Source: Pseudomonas fuscovaginae SE-1 (GTDB lineage: Bacteria; Pseudomonadota; Gammaproteobacteria; Pseudomonadales; Pseudomonadaceae). From it: 59,344 nucleotides of DNA. The stretch is taken from NCBI RefSeq assembly GCF_000364705.1, contig NZ_AQOH01000015.1:1-59344 (forward strand). Reading direction: 5' to 3'. Below are positions 1 through 9,752 of this stretch, piece after piece. Within the stretch, counting starts at the first letter, position 1, and each line of letters opens with the position of its first letter. A program made the translations under genes and the position numbers. The notes under the pieces were generated by a model. The model was not told the DNA's origin, made no database searches, and saw only the letters and a list, made by a program, of their open reading frames with translations.

Positions 1-930
1 TGGGCCTGGCTGGCCCGGCGCCTGCCGCCGTCGGCGCGGGTGGAGCTGACCCGGCGCCGGATCTTCATCCTGCCCAACCGGACGGGCGGGGTGTTTGCCG
101 CCTTGCTGCTGCTGATCCTGCTGGTGGCGATCAATTACCAGAACAGTCTGGCCTATGGCCTGTGCTTCCTGCTGTTGTCGCTGTTCGTCGTGGCGATCCT
201 GCACACCTACCGCAACCTGCGGGGGCTGGTGCTGAGCGCCGGGGGTGGGCCGGCAGTGTTCGTCGGGGAGCAAGCCCGTTTCATGGTCCGGCTGGAAAGC
301 ACGGAGAAGCGCCACCAGGCGATCCAACTCGGCTGGTCGGCCCAGCCGACCCAGGCCACGGACGTGCCGCCAACGGGCTTCAGCGAGCTGGAACTGACCC
401 GGCCAACCCTGGCGCGCGGCTGGTTGGCGGCTCCCCTTATCGGGGTACGCAGCAGCTTTCCCCTGGGCCTCCTGCGCGCCTGGAGCTGGGTCGACCTGGG
501 CCAGCGCGTGCTGGTTTATCCACAGCCGCTGGAAGGAGAGCTGCCGACCCTGTCCAGCGTGCCGGAGGATGAGCGCGAGCAGGGCGTGCGGTCCCACGGG
601 CAAGGCGTCGACGACTACCAGGGGCTCAAACCCTACCAGCCCGGCGACTCCTGGCGCCGCCTGCACTGGAAGGCCTATTCCCGTGGACAGGGTTCGCTGA
701 TCAAGGACTTCGCCCGCCTTGAAGGCCAGGAACATTGCCTGGACTTCCTGGCCCTGGGGGGCGATGTCGAGCAGCGTCTGTCACGGCTGTGCTACTGGGT
801 ACTGGAACTGACCCGCCGCGAGCAGCCGTTCGCCTTGCAATTGCCTGGGCGGCGTCTGGCCACCGATAGCGGTGCGGCCCATTGCGAGGCTTGCCTGCGC
901 GCCCTGGCACTGTTTGGGCAGACATCATGA
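1..930 (+). CDS. DUF58 domain protein (5' end outside window)
   Basis: The reading frame is open from the first base, so the true start lies upstream; an in-frame GTG at 40 would give 296 residues but is probably internal. Two hydrophobic segments (VFAALLLLILLVAINY and GLCFLLLSLFVVAIL) form a membrane hairpin near the N-terminus. The second half has the DUF58 signature: GVDDYQGLKPYQPGDSWRR followed by HWKAYSR. Such proteins usually sit between a MoxR AAA ATPase and a membrane transglutaminase-like protein. The stop overlaps the start of the next gene (ATGA), so the pair is translationally coupled. The biochemical role of the family is not settled. Confidence 0.88.
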   Translation, partial: WAWLARRLPPSARVELTRRRIFILPNRTGGVFAALLLLILLVAINYQNSLAYGLCFLLLSLFVVAILHTYRNLRGLVLSAGGGPAVFVGEQARFMVRLESTEKRHQAIQLGWSAQPTQATDVPPTGFSELELTRPTLARGWLAAPLIGVRSSFPLGLLRAWSWVDLGQRVLVYPQPLEGELPTLSSVPEDEREQGVRSHGQGVDDYQGLKPYQPGDSWRRLHWKAYSRGQGSLIKDFARLEGQEHCLDFLALGGDVEQRLSRLCYWVLELTRREQPFALQLPGRRLATDSGAAHCEACLRALALFGQTS

Positions 931-2879
931 GCAACGGGGCGACGATTTCCCGCGCCAGCCTGGTCTGGCTGCTGCTGGCCCAGGCGCTGGTCATGGTGCC
1001 GTTCTGGTTTCATGTGCCGTTGTGGATGGTCGTCTTCTGGCTCGGTTGCACCTTCTGGCGTGTCCAGATCTATCGCATGCGTGCGACGTTTCCCGGGCGC
1101 CTGCTGGCGCTGCTGTTGCTGCTGTTCACCATCGGCGGCATCTGGATGTCGCGCAGCAGCCTGATCGGCCTCGACGCTGGCGCGGTGCTGCTGGTGGCGA
1201 TGTTCATCCTCAAGCTGGTGGAAACCCGCACCCGGCGCGATGCGCTGGTGCTGATATTTCTCGGGCTGTTCTGCGTGGCGGTGGCCTATCTGTTCGAGGA
1301 CAGCCTGCCGTGGGCCGCCTACAGCCTGTTGCCGATCGGTGCCCTGCTGGCGGCCCTGATCGGCCTGCAAGAGGGCCCCGGCACCCGGCCGCTGGCGACC
1401 TTGAAACTGGCCGCGACCCTGCTGGCGCAGGCCGTGCCGTTGATGCTGCTGCTGTTTCTGTTCTTTCCGCGGATCGCCCCGCTGTGGTCGTTGCCGCTGC
1501 CGAGCGACAAGGGCCTGAGCGGTTTGTCCGAAAACATGTCGCCCGCCGATGTCGCCGAACTCGGGCGTTCCGCCGAACTGGCGTTTCGTGCCAGTTTCGA
1601 CGGCCCGTTGCCACCGCGACGGGAGCTATACTGGCGCGCCCTGACCCTGGAGCAGTTCGATGGCCGGCGTTGGAGCCAGTCGCCGGGCGTAGCCTCCAGC
1701 CCGCCGCCGCAATGGCAGGCCAGCGGTGAGCCCTGGCGCTACAGCATCATCCTGCAACCGAGCGGCAAGCCCTGGTTGCCGGCACTCGATGTCGCCCGCG
1801 GCGAAGCGGGCGACGTGCGTCAATTGGCGGACTACCGCCTGCAGCGTCAGCGCCCGGTGCAACAGGCGCTGCTGTACCGGGCCAGTTCCTGGCCGCAGGT
1901 GCCCCGCGACCCGCTGCTCGACGAGCGGGCACGTCGCCGTGCCCTGCAATTGCCGGCCCAGGGCGACCCGCGGACCCGCCAATGGGCGAGCGAACTGCGG
2001 CGCACTTATCCACAGCCCGAGGCGCTGGTGACGGCGCTGCTCAGGCATTTTCATGATGAGCCCTATCACTACACTCTCAAGCCGCCGACCCTGGGACCGG
2101 ACAGCATCGACGGCTTCCTGTTCGACAGCCGTCAGGGTTTCTGCGCGCACTTCGCCGGCGCCATGACCTACGTGTTGCGCGCGGCGGGAGTCCCGGCACG
2201 GGTAGTGGCCGGTTATCAGGGCGGCGAGTTGAACCCGGCCGGCGGCTTCCTCACCGTACGCCAGTATGACGCTCATGCCTGGATCGAGTACTGGCAGGCC
2301 GGACAGGGCTGGCGCAGCGTCGACCCGACCTACGCGGTGGCACCGCAGCGCATCGACCAGGGACTGGAGCAGGCCCTGGCCGCCGATGAGGGCGTACCGG
2401 GGGCCTCGGCGTTCTCGCCACTGCGTTACCGCCAACTGACCTGGCTCAACGAGTTGCGCCTGGGCTGGGATAACCTCAATTACGCCTGGCAACGCTGGGT
2501 TCTGGGTTATCAGGGCGAACAGCAGTTGCAGACCCTCGGGCGCTGGTTCGGCGAACTGGCCGGTGTGATGCTGCCGCTCGGTCTGGTACTGATCCTGGCA
2601 CTGCTGTCGTTATGGCTGTTGCGTCCCTGGCAGGTGAAGGCCGACCCGCAACTGCGTGCCTTCGCCACTTTTGAAAAGCTGCTGCGCCAGCGTGGCCTGG
2701 TCCGCGAGCCGGGCGAGGGGCCAGTGGCGTTCGTCGAGCGCGCGGCCATGCGGTTGCCGCGGCAGGCGCGGGACATCCGCCGCTTTGGCGAGTCGTTCGT
2801 CAGCCAACGCTATGCTGAAGAAACCCCGTCGATGGATGTATTGCAACAGGCGTTGCAGTCATTGCGTCGCAGTCTTTGA
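927..2879 (+). CDS. DUF3488/transglutaminase-like membrane protein
   Basis: 650 residues. The ATG at 927 is chosen because it overlaps the upstream stop; the frame can be extended upstream to 882 only through DUF58 coding sequence. The N-terminal ~190 residues are a block of about six hydrophobic helices (DUF3488). A periplasmic transglutaminase-like core follows with an intact Cys-His-Asp triad: Cys about residue 406 in QGFCAHFAGA, His in YDAHAWIEYW, Asp in SVDPTYA. A further TM helix (about residues 545-568) precedes a cytoplasmic DUF4129-like tail. In this MoxR/DUF58 neighbourhood it is assumed to act on envelope substrates; no substrate can be read from sequence. Confidence 0.9.
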   Translation: MSNGATISRASLVWLLLAQALVMVPFWFHVPLWMVVFWLGCTFWRVQIYRMRATFPGRLLALLLLLFTIGGIWMSRSSLIGLDAGAVLLVAMFILKLVETRTRRDALVLIFLGLFCVAVAYLFEDSLPWAAYSLLPIGALLAALIGLQEGPGTRPLATLKLAATLLAQAVPLMLLLFLFFPRIAPLWSLPLPSDKGLSGLSENMSPADVAELGRSAELAFRASFDGPLPPRRELYWRALTLEQFDGRRWSQSPGVASSPPPQWQASGEPWRYSIILQPSGKPWLPALDVARGEAGDVRQLADYRLQRQRPVQQALLYRASSWPQVPRDPLLDERARRRALQLPAQGDPRTRQWASELRRTYPQPEALVTALLRHFHDEPYHYTLKPPTLGPDSIDGFLFDSRQGFCAHFAGAMTYVLRAAGVPARVVAGYQGGELNPAGGFLTVRQYDAHAWIEYWQAGQGWRSVDPTYAVAPQRIDQGLEQALAADEGVPGASAFSPLRYRQLTWLNELRLGWDNLNYAWQRWVLGYQGEQQLQTLGRWFGELAGVMLPLGLVLILALLSLWLLRPWQVKADPQLRAFATFEKLLRQRGLVREPGEGPVAFVERAAMRLPRQARDIRRFGESFVSQRYAEETPSMDVLQQALQSLRRSL

Positions 2880-2903
2880 AGTTCGATTTGGGAGGAACTG
2901 TCG

Positions 2904-3668
2904 ATGTCGGCCCTGGTGGATCGTTTGGTGGTACAGGTGTTGAACCTGCAGGTGCGGTTGTTGGCCTGTCAGGCGCGGGTCGATGCGCTCACCGACGACG
3001 AGGCTCTGCATGACCTGCGCATCGCCGTGCGCCGCCTGCGCAGCCTGCTGCGGCCTTTGCGCGGCTTGCCGGGTGTCGAGCAACTGGAGCAGGCGGCCGC
3101 CGAAGTGGGACGGCTGACCACGCCGATCCGCGACCGGGAGGTACTGGCGGCCTATCTGCACCGCCAGGGTCATCATGCCGCGGCCACGCGCCGTACCGCG
3201 CAACTGTCCGAGGACTACTGGAGAGTCGCGCGCAGCGCCGAGCTCAAGCAACTGTTCGATGTGCTGGACGCCTTCCCGCGCTTCCTGCGTGCCGCCGAGC
3301 ATCAGGGCCTGCTCAAGGGCTTGCGCAAGCGCATCGAGAAGCGCCTGGCGAAGCAGTGGCGGGCCCTGGAGGAGGCCCTGCACGCTCCGGGTCATGACCG
3401 CCATCGCCTGCGCCTGCTGATCAAGCGGGTGCGTTACGCCGCCGAAGCCTATCCGCAGCTGGATCAGTTGCCGGCATCGGTGTTGCGTCGGCTCAAGGCG
3501 GCCCAGGAAGCCCTGGGCGACTGGCATGACTGCTGGCAGTGGCTGCTGCAGGCCGAGACCCAGCAGGATCTGCAGCCCTGCGTCAATGGCTGGCGAGCCA
3601 CCATGGCCCGCGCCGAGGGCAAGGCCGACAGGATTCTGGAGAAGCTGAGCAGGAACTGCTTTGCCTGA
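2904..3668 (+). CDS. CHAD domain-containing protein
   Basis: 254 residues, ATG preceded by GGAGGA at 2891. The protein is almost entirely helical and rich in Arg, His and Leu. It carries the conserved histidine helix HDLRIAVRRLRSLLRPL near residue 37 and a second one, HRLRLLIKRVRYAAEAYPQL, typical of CHAD (conserved histidine alpha-helical domain). CHAD proteins bind inorganic polyphosphate through these basic helices. There is no CYTH triphosphatase domain, so this is a stand-alone CHAD protein, presumably a cytoplasmic polyphosphate-binding factor. It follows the transglutaminase gene by 24 bp and may be cotranscribed with it. Confidence 0.85.
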   Translation: MSALVDRLVVQVLNLQVRLLACQARVDALTDDEALHDLRIAVRRLRSLLRPLRGLPGVEQLEQAAAEVGRLTTPIRDREVLAAYLHRQGHHAAATRRTAQLSEDYWRVARSAELKQLFDVLDAFPRFLRAAEHQGLLKGLRKRIEKRLAKQWRALEEALHAPGHDRHRLRLLIKRVRYAAEAYPQLDQLPASVLRRLKAAQEALGDWHDCWQWLLQAETQQDLQPCVNGWRATMARAEGKADRILEKLSRNCFA

Positions 3669-3805
3669 GGCGACGGCTTGTATGACAGGTGATTTGGCCG
3701 GAATGGGCGCTTTACCTCCCACGGCGGCTGGTTAAGATTCACTTCCATGATGCAAGCTTCCGGCTTGCGGCGGATCTCAGGGAATACTTGTCAGCCGAGG
3801 TGTAC

Positions 3806-4600
3806 ATGCGCTTTTCCGATTTGCTCGAGGGGGGCCGCCGCGATCCACAGGCTCTGGTCATTCCGGCCGAGTGGGGCCAGGGGCGCGCGTCTTTTGGTGG
3901 CCTGGTGGTCGCGCTCCAGTATGAGGCGATGCGCGCCCGTGTGCCGAGCGATCGCCCTGTCCGTTCGTTGGCGGTGACCTTTGTCGGCCCGGTCGAGCCG
4001 CGGGTGCCGGTCAGCTTCGAGGTCGAGGTGTTGCGCGAGGGCAAGGCGGTCAGCCAGGTGCTCGGGCGGGCGGTGCAGAACGGCCAGGTGACGACCCTGG
4101 TGCAGGGTAGTTTCGGCGCGTCCCGGGAGTCGACAGTGGCCGTCGAGGCCGAGCCGGCTCCGGCGATGAAGCACTGGGAACAATGCCAGGAGCTGCCTTA
4201 TGTACAGGGCGTGACCCCGGAGTTCGTGCGGCATCTGGCCATGCGCTGGGGCGTCGGCGGCTTGCCGTTCACCGGTAACGCCTCACGGCAGATGGGCGGC
4301 TGGGTGCGCCTGCGCGAGGCCGAGGACGAAGTCCTGAACGAGGCCCATTTGCTGGCGCTGGTGGATGCCTGGCCACCGGCGCTGCTGTCGCACCTGAAGA
4401 AAATGGCGGCCGGCAGCAGCCTGACCTGGACCATCGAATTCGTCCAGCCGCTGCTGGAGCTCAGCACCCTGGACTGGTGCAAATACCTGGCGGTGATCGA
4501 GCATGCCCGCGATGGCTACGGCCATGTGGCGGCGGCGTTGTGGAGCCCGGATGACCGCTTGATCGCCCTGAGCCGGCAGACCGTCACGGTGTTTGGCTGA
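3806..4600 (+). CDS. acyl-CoA thioesterase family protein (double hotdog)
   Basis: 264 residues. The start is placed at the ATG at 3806 (MRFSDLLEG), with GAGG just upstream; the 39 residues of frame before it have poor composition. The sequence looks like two hotdog repeats of the TesB-like thioesterase_2 family: an N-terminal half with the long helix ASFGGLVVALQYEAMRA, and a C-terminal half ending HVAAALWSPDDRLIALSRQT, a typical thioesterase C-terminus. Expected to hydrolyse acyl-CoA in the cytoplasm; substrate length cannot be told. The gene is followed by a REP palindrome. Confidence 0.8.
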   Translation: MRFSDLLEGGRRDPQALVIPAEWGQGRASFGGLVVALQYEAMRARVPSDRPVRSLAVTFVGPVEPRVPVSFEVEVLREGKAVSQVLGRAVQNGQVTTLVQGSFGASRESTVAVEAEPAPAMKHWEQCQELPYVQGVTPEFVRHLAMRWGVGGLPFTGNASRQMGGWVRLREAEDEVLNEAHLLALVDAWPPALLSHLKKMAAGSSLTWTIEFVQPLLELSTLDWCKYLAVIEHARDGYGHVAAALWSPDDRLIALSRQTVTVFG

Positions 4601-4604
4601 AGCC

Positions 4605-4699
4605 TTGTGGGAGCTGCTGGCGATCCGCCCTAGGCGGCCATCCAGCAAAATCTGCAGTGATAGCAGGGGGCTATCGCCCGCCAGCCGGCTCCCACAGGT
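4605..4699. repeat. REP-type inverted repeat
   Basis: Left arm begins tgtgggagctgctggcgat and right arm reads atcgcccgccagccggctcccaca, separated by about 50 bp. This is the Pseudomonas REP palindrome arranged as an inverted pair, lying between convergent genes. Confidence 0.7.
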
Positions 4700-4738
4700 T
4701 GGCGTGCTTTCACAGGGCAGCACGTCTCCGCCCCGGGC

Positions 4739-4972
4739 CTAGGCCTCCAGCGTATGACGCTTGCGCTGCAGGCCGGCGGCCGCGACCAGGCCGATCACGC
4801 CGATGGCGACGTTGGTCAGGTCCTGGGTGAAGACGCCGCTGGCCAGCAGCAGGAAGGCCAGGGCAAACAGGACCACCGAGAGCAGTTGCAGGCCTTCGCG
4901 GGTGCCGTCGTTCGAAGAGTGTGGTGCGACGCGCCATTGCCAGGCGGGAAAATCGGGATGACGTTTGCCCAT
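4739..4972 (-). CDS. small two-helix membrane protein
   Basis: 77 residues from the ATG at 4972 (MGKRHPDFP); a GGGG tract lies about 7 bp upstream of it on the minus strand. A polar N-terminus (DFPAWQWRVAPHSSNDGTREG) is followed by two hydrophobic segments, LQLLSVVLFALAFLLLASGVF and LTNVAIGVIGLVAAAGL, ending in a basic tail. I do not recognise a named family; similar small proteins occur in Pseudomonas without known function. It lies downstream of the REP element and convergent with the thioesterase gene. Confidence 0.65.
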   Translation of the reverse strand: MGKRHPDFPAWQWRVAPHSSNDGTREGLQLLSVVLFALAFLLLASGVFTQDLTNVAIGVIGLVAAAGLQRKRHTLEA

Positions 4973-5056
4973 GATGATGCCCCTTGGTTCGTGGATTCGA
5001 TGGATCCAGAATAAGGCGGGCAAACGTCGGCGGCGAATCAACTCTTGCTATCGCGC

Positions 5057-6535
5057 CTATAGCTTGAGCTGACCAATGGCCTTGTTCAATTCACCGGCCA
5101 GGGTCGCCAGTTCATTGCTGGTGCTGGCCGAGTCCACGGTCTGCTGCACGGTGTTTTCGGTGACATCGCGGATGCTCACCACGGCCCGGTTCATTTCTTC
5201 GGCGACCTGGCTTTGTTGCTCGGCGGCCACGGCGATCTGGGTGTTGCTCTCGCGCATCTGTGCCACCGCGCCAGTGATTTCAGCCAGTGCGGCCCCGGCC
5301 TCCTGAGCCTGCTGCACGCAGTCGTCGGCCTTGAACGAGCTTTCCTGCATGAAGTCCACCGCATCGCGGGTCCCGGATTGCAGGGCCGAGACCATGGTGG
5401 TGATTTCGTCGGTGGAGTCCTGTACGCGCTTGGCCAGGTTGCGCACTTCATCGGCGACCACCGCGAAACCCCGCCCCATTTCCCCGGCCCGGGCGGCTTC
5501 GATCGCGGCATTGAGGGCGAGCAGGTTGGTCTGCTCGGCGATGCTGTGGATCACGCTGACCACGCCATTGATCTTCTGGCTGTCTTCGGCCAGGCGCTGG
5601 ATCATCTCCGCGGTCTGCTGCACGCCGCTGGACAGGCCGGCGATCGATTGCTGGACACGGCTGACCACCTCCTTGCCGCTGCCGGCCAGGGTATCGGCGG
5701 TTTTCGACAGGTCGCGGGTGGCGCCGGCGTGCTGGGCGATGTGGTAGACCGTCGCGGTCATCTCGTTGATGGCGGTGGCGGCCTGGTCGGTTTCGCTCTG
5801 CTGGCCGAGCATGCCGTGCTGCACATCGTTCATGCTCGACGCCAGCCGCGCCGCGCCGACATCCAGTTGCGCGGCGGTGCGCGCGACGGTGCCGACCACG
5901 CGTTGGTAGCCGGCCTGCATGGCGTTGAAGGCGCTGGCCATCTGGCCGACTTCATCCTTGCACGCCAGTGGCACACGGGCGGACAGGTCGCCGGTCTTTT
6001 CCACGTGCAGCATCACGTCCTTGAGGGTATTGAGCTGGCTGAGCAGAAAGCGGATCAGCAATTGCGAGGCACAGAGCATCGCCAGCATCAGGATGAACAC
6101 GGCCACGGCGTATTGGGTGAAGCGCTCGCCGAACACCTGGGCCAGACTCGGCGCGTAGGCCAGCACGGCCACCCGCTGGTTGTCATGGTTGATCACCTCG
6201 GCCCCAAGCAATGGGTTGTCGCCGAACAGCGGCATGTAGTCGTAGCCGACCCAGCCCTGGGCATCGCCCAGGCGCGACAGCAACTGGCCGTTGAGGCTGG
6301 GGGCCTGGCCGTTCTGGAACACCAGCAACCGATCATTCCGCGGCAGCGGCTGGCCGGCGGGCCAACTGGCCAGCAGCTGCGCCTCGGCCTGGGCGGCCGC
6401 GCGGGCGTCGTCGGTGCGGGCGTGCTGCTCCAGCTGTACCGCGTACAGTACCAGCAGCAGGGTGGTGACGAAGGCCACCGCGTTGACGGCCCAGAATTTG
6501 TATTTCAGTGAGATGTTGCTAAGCCAGGCACCCAT
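5057..6535 (-). CDS. methyl-accepting chemotaxis protein
   Basis: 492 residues, start at the ATG at 6535 ([15 protein letters not shown]); the longer frame to 6619 adds a non-homologous extension. TM1 lies at about residues 15-33, followed by a small periplasmic region of about 105 residues, TM2 ([19 protein letters not shown]), a HAMP domain, and a long coiled-coil signalling domain. The hairpin tip is intact (conserved [20 protein letters not shown]). No C-terminal NWETF pentapeptide is present, so methylation enzymes are not tethered there. The ligand cannot be inferred. It sits 80 bp downstream of tatD on the same strand. Confidence 0.95.
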   Translation of the reverse strand: MGAWLSNISLKYKFWAVNAVAFVTTLLLVLYAVQLEQHARTDDARAAAQAEAQLLASWPAGQPLPRNDRLLVFQNGQAPSLNGQLLSRLGDAQGWVGYDYMPLFGDNPLLGAEVINHDNQRVAVLAYAPSLAQVFGERFTQYAVAVFILMLAMLCASQLLIRFLLSQLNTLKDVMLHVEKTGDLSARVPLACKDEVGQMASAFNAMQAGYQRVVGTVARTAAQLDVGAARLASSMNDVQHGMLGQQSETDQAATAINEMTATVYHIAQHAGATRDLSKTADTLAGSGKEVVSRVQQSIAGLSSGVQQTAEMIQRLAEDSQKINGVVSVIHSIAEQTNLLALNAAIEAARAGEMGRGFAVVADEVRNLAKRVQDSTDEITTMVSALQSGTRDAVDFMQESSFKADDCVQQAQEAGAALAEITGAVAQMRESNTQIAVAAEQQSQVAEEMNRAVVSIRDVTENTVQQTVDSASTSNELATLAGELNKAIGQLKL

Positions 6536-6615
6536 GGAAGGTCTTCTCTGATTGAGCGGAAACAGCAAGGTGCCATTATTGTGCCATGCCCCAGCCGGGG
6601 AGTTCTTGATATGGG

Positions 6616-7422
6616 TCAAGCAATCGGCGGCAGGCCGAAGAAGGTGCGGGCGCAGGCGCTGCTGTGGGCGGCCAGGTCGGCTTCGGTTTCGCCGCGGTGC
6701 AGGGCCACCTCGCGTAGCACTTCGGTGAGGAACGCCGGTTCGTTGCGGCCGTTCTTGGGCTTGGGGCGCAGGCTACGAGGCAGCAGGTAGGGCGCATCGC
6801 TTTCCAGCATCAGGCGGCCACGGGGGATTTCGCGCACCAGTGGATGCAGGTGGGTGCCGCGACGCTCGTCGCAGATCCAGCCGGTGATGCCGATGTGCAG
6901 GTCCAGGTCCAGATAGCTGAACAGTGCCCGTTGTTCGCCGGTGAAGCAGTGCACCACGGCGGCCGGCAGGCGGTCGCGGTAGTCGCGCAGAATCTCCAGC
7001 AGCCGCGGGTTGGCATCGCGTTCGTGGAGGAACACCGGCCGTTGCAGTTCCACTGCCAGGGCCAGGTGTTCTTCGAGGACTTTTTCCTGTTGCGGGCGTG
7101 GCGAAAAATCGCGGTTGAAATCCAATCCGCATTCACCCACCGCACAGACGTTCGTCTCCTTGAGCAGGGTTTTCAGACGGGCGGCACTGTCGGCGTTCCA
7201 GTCGCTGGCGGAGTGGGGGTGGATGCCCGCCGTTGCGAACAATTGCAGACCGCTCTCATCCAGCGTCCGGCATAGCTCCAGGGCCTGTGCGCTGCCCTCG
7301 ATGCTGGTGCCGGTGACGACCAGTTGGCAGACCCCGGCGGCCTGTGCGCGGTCGAGTATTTCCCGGTGTTTGCCGGAAAAAGCCGGGTTGGTCAGGTTGA
7401 CGCCGATATCGATGAGTTGCAT
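6616..7422 (-). CDS. tatD: TatD family deoxyribonuclease
   Basis: 268 residues. Close to E. coli TatD along its whole length: N-terminal [54 protein letters not shown] and the C-terminal [16 protein letters not shown]. These supply the metal-binding His, Glu and Asp residues of the TIM-barrel amidohydrolase fold. TatD is a cytoplasmic metal-dependent 3'-5' nuclease for single-stranded DNA and RNA, linked to repair of oxidative damage. Note the variant DIGVNLTN at the N-terminus in place of the usual DxHxH; this is normal for TatD proper. Confidence 0.93.
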   Translation of the reverse strand: MQLIDIGVNLTNPAFSGKHREILDRAQAAGVCQLVVTGTSIEGSAQALELCRTLDESGLQLFATAGIHPHSASDWNADSAARLKTLLKETNVCAVGECGLDFNRDFSPRPQQEKVLEEHLALAVELQRPVFLHERDANPRLLEILRDYRDRLPAAVVHCFTGEQRALFSYLDLDLHIGITGWICDERRGTHLHPLVREIPRGRLMLESDAPYLLPRSLRPKPKNGRNEPAFLTEVLREVALHRGETEADLAAHSSACARTFFGLPPIA

Positions 7423-7660
7423 GGTTCGTCCTCAGGCCACAGGCCGGAAAGCATATCAGAGCTGTAGATTTATAATAAAAACCAAGAACTACAACGAGTT
7501 ATGACTGTCTTTTAAGGCCGCAAGCGAGCAGTGCCAGCTTTCAAGCCGCTGCCGTCCCCGTCTTGCGCACCTTGATTCGCGTTCACAGAGACGCTCGGTT
7601 CCAACGACCCGTACCAGGCCATGGGGCTTGCGGCGGGACAGTATTCTTTGCGGAGAATGG

Positions 7661-9094
7661 ATGAAGCGACCCTCGCTGTTGCTCCTGCTGTGCCTGTTCC
7701 TGCTGCCGTTGCCGGCGGTTGCGCGGCTGGCCGGGCCATTGGAAATCGGCCAGCCGGGCAAGGTCCGCGACCTGGCGGAAATCCGCGGCAGCCGCGTCCT
7801 GCGGGTGCTGGTCAACCAGAGTCGCAACAGTTCGGGAGAAATCCAGGGCGAGGCGATCGGCGTCGAGTATCACCGCCTGCGTGCCTTCGAGCAGTACCTG
7901 AACGGGCATGCCCGGGATAATCAGCAAATCACGCTCAAGCTCATTCCCAAGGCCAAGGACCAGTTGCTCGGCGCGCTGCAGCGTGGCGAAGGCGACCTAG
8001 TCGCTCCGGGTGAGTTGCTTGATGCGCAACCGGGGCCTGCCGTCAGCGCCAGCGAGGCGATCGGCAGCCCGGTGCCGCTGTTGCTGGTGGGACTCAAGGG
8101 CGAGAAGCGCATTACCCGGGTCGAACAGCTTTCCGGACGCACGCTGACCCTGAGCACCGGCAGCGCCGCCGCCAATGCGCTGGAGCAGATCAACCAGAAG
8201 CTGGCCCTGCACAAGCTGTCGCCGGTGAAGGTCGAATGGGTCGATGCGAGCCTGGCGGTGGAGGACGTGCTGGAAATGGTCCAGGGCGGGATCTTTCACC
8301 TGACCATCGTCGAGCAGCCGATTGCCGAGCGCTGGGCGAGGGTCATGCCCAAGCTGCGTTTCGACCGGCGGGTACTGGTCGGCGAGCCGGGCCAGATGCG
8401 CTGGTTCGTGCGCCGTGATGCCTCGATGCTGCTGGCCAGCATCGACCGTTTCCTCGGGACCTACAAGGCACCGGCCGACCAGGACGTGGTGTTCCTGCGC
8501 ATCTATCGGCGCCTGTATCAGGTGCATTATCCGCTGGCCCGCGATGACCGGCAGAAGCTGGAGAAGCTTCGGCCGGTGCTGCAGCGGCATGCCCAGGCCC
8601 AGGGTCTTGACTGGCTGAACCTGGCCGCACTGGCGTTCAAGGAGTCGGCACTGGACCCGGCAGCCCGGGGTGCGAGCGGGGCCACCGGGCTACTGCAGAT
8701 CACCCCCTCGGCGGCGCAACGGGTCGGCGTGGGCAATATCCAGAATGTCGATAACAACGTGCAGGCCGGAGCCAAGTATCTGGCGATGATCCGCCGCAAG
8801 TTCTTCGCCAGCCCCAAGCTCAACGAGCGTGAGCGCATGGCCTTTGTCCTGGCGGCCTACAACATGGGGCCCGAGCGGGTCCAGGGCATGCGCGCCGAGG
8901 CGCGGCGGCGTGGATTGAACCCCAACCAGTGGTTCTTCCAGGTCGAACGGGTGGCGATGGAGCAGGTGGGAATGGCTCCGGTCAACTATGTTAATAGTGT
9001 GAACAAGTACTATCTGGCGTTCGATCGGGAGCGCGGTTCCCTGGAAAGGGATTCTCTGGAACACAACGGAAGGAAGGTTGCTTCACGGAAATGA
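7661..9094 (+). CDS. MltF-type membrane-bound lytic murein transglycosylase
   Basis: 477 residues; start at the ATG at 7661, with GGAG at 7652-7655. Signal sequence MKRPSLLLLLCLFLLPLPAV. Residues ~35-290 form a periplasmic solute-binding (SBP_bac_3-like) domain, here presumably regulatory. The C-terminal part is a family 1E SLT domain with catalytic Glu328 in AFKESALDP, then GASGATGLLQITPSAA and AAYNMGPERV. The enzyme cleaves the glycan strand of peptidoglycan to 1,6-anhydromuropeptides. Its two-domain build equals MltF; Pseudomonas has two such paralogues, and the position near greB/tesA suggests the one called MltF2 in P. aeruginosa (inference from gene order). Confidence 0.9.
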   Translation: MKRPSLLLLLCLFLLPLPAVARLAGPLEIGQPGKVRDLAEIRGSRVLRVLVNQSRNSSGEIQGEAIGVEYHRLRAFEQYLNGHARDNQQITLKLIPKAKDQLLGALQRGEGDLVAPGELLDAQPGPAVSASEAIGSPVPLLLVGLKGEKRITRVEQLSGRTLTLSTGSAAANALEQINQKLALHKLSPVKVEWVDASLAVEDVLEMVQGGIFHLTIVEQPIAERWARVMPKLRFDRRVLVGEPGQMRWFVRRDASMLLASIDRFLGTYKAPADQDVVFLRIYRRLYQVHYPLARDDRQKLEKLRPVLQRHAQAQGLDWLNLAALAFKESALDPAARGASGATGLLQITPSAAQRVGVGNIQNVDNNVQAGAKYLAMIRRKFFASPKLNERERMAFVLAAYNMGPERVQGMRAEARRRGLNPNQWFFQVERVAMEQVGMAPVNYVNSVNKYYLAFDRERGSLERDSLEHNGRKVASRK

Positions 9095-9197
9095 TCGGAT
9101 ATTTCGATTGTTGTGTCAGGTTTTTTGCGCTTTTTCAATTTTAAAAACTGATTAATATGGCGTCCATCAACTCGACATTTGAATTAAGGATTCAACC

Positions 9198-9632
9198 ATG
9201 AGCACTCTGACCCAACGCGTCCTGAACACCCGTGCCGGCTACGGCCTGACCGTCCTGCGGATTCTGGTGGGGATCATCTTTGCCGCCCACGGCGCGCAAA
9301 AACTCTTCGGCCTGTTCGGTGGCTACGGCTTGGCAGGCACCGCCCAATGGATGGAAAGCATCGGCCTGGCACCCGGCCACCTGATGGCGCTGCTGGCGGG
9401 TGGCACCGAGTTCTTCGGTGGGCTGGCGCTGATCATCGGCCTGCTGGCACGTCCTGCGGCGCTGGGCCTGACCTTCACCCTGGTGGTGGCGATTCTCTCG
9501 GTACACCTCCACAACGGTCTGTTCATGAGCAACAACGGCTATGAATTCGCCCTGGCCCTGCTGGGTGGCACCCTTGCCGTACTGATCGAAGGCGCCGGCA
9601 AGGCCTCGGTCGATGGCATCATCAACCGCTGA
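9198..9632 (+). CDS. DoxX family membrane protein
   Basis: 144 residues, with AAGGA about 10 bp before the ATG. Four hydrophobic helices: GLTVLRILVGIIFAAHG, LMALLAGGTEFFGGLALIIG, ALGLTFTLVVAILSVHL and FALALLGGTLAVLI. The motif FAAHGAQKLFGLFGG is the DoxX/YphA signature. Members are inner-membrane proteins of mostly unknown role, some tied to redox or thiol stress. It is a single-gene unit: AT-rich upstream region and a terminator directly downstream. Confidence 0.9.
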   Translation: MSTLTQRVLNTRAGYGLTVLRILVGIIFAAHGAQKLFGLFGGYGLAGTAQWMESIGLAPGHLMALLAGGTEFFGGLALIIGLLARPAALGLTFTLVVAILSVHLHNGLFMSNNGYEFALALLGGTLAVLIEGAGKASVDGIINR

Positions 9633-9652
9633 TCTTTCCGGATGATCACCCA

Positions 9653-9676
9653 AGGCCCGCCCTCGCGGGCCTTTTT
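9653..9676 (+). terminator. intrinsic terminator after doxX-like gene
   Basis: GGCCCGC-CCTC-GCGGGCC stem-loop followed by TTTTT. Confidence 0.9.
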
Positions 9677-9752
9677 CGTTGTCATGCTCGCACGGGACAT
9701 TGTCCGGCGCGATTCTTGACAGTGCCCCCCGCGCTTCTCTAGGATGCCGTGC

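Noticed and set aside
7423..7660. Small coding region between tatD and the lytic transglycosylase gene
   Set aside because: Short frames on both strands lack ribosome sites and recognisable product; treated as intergenic.
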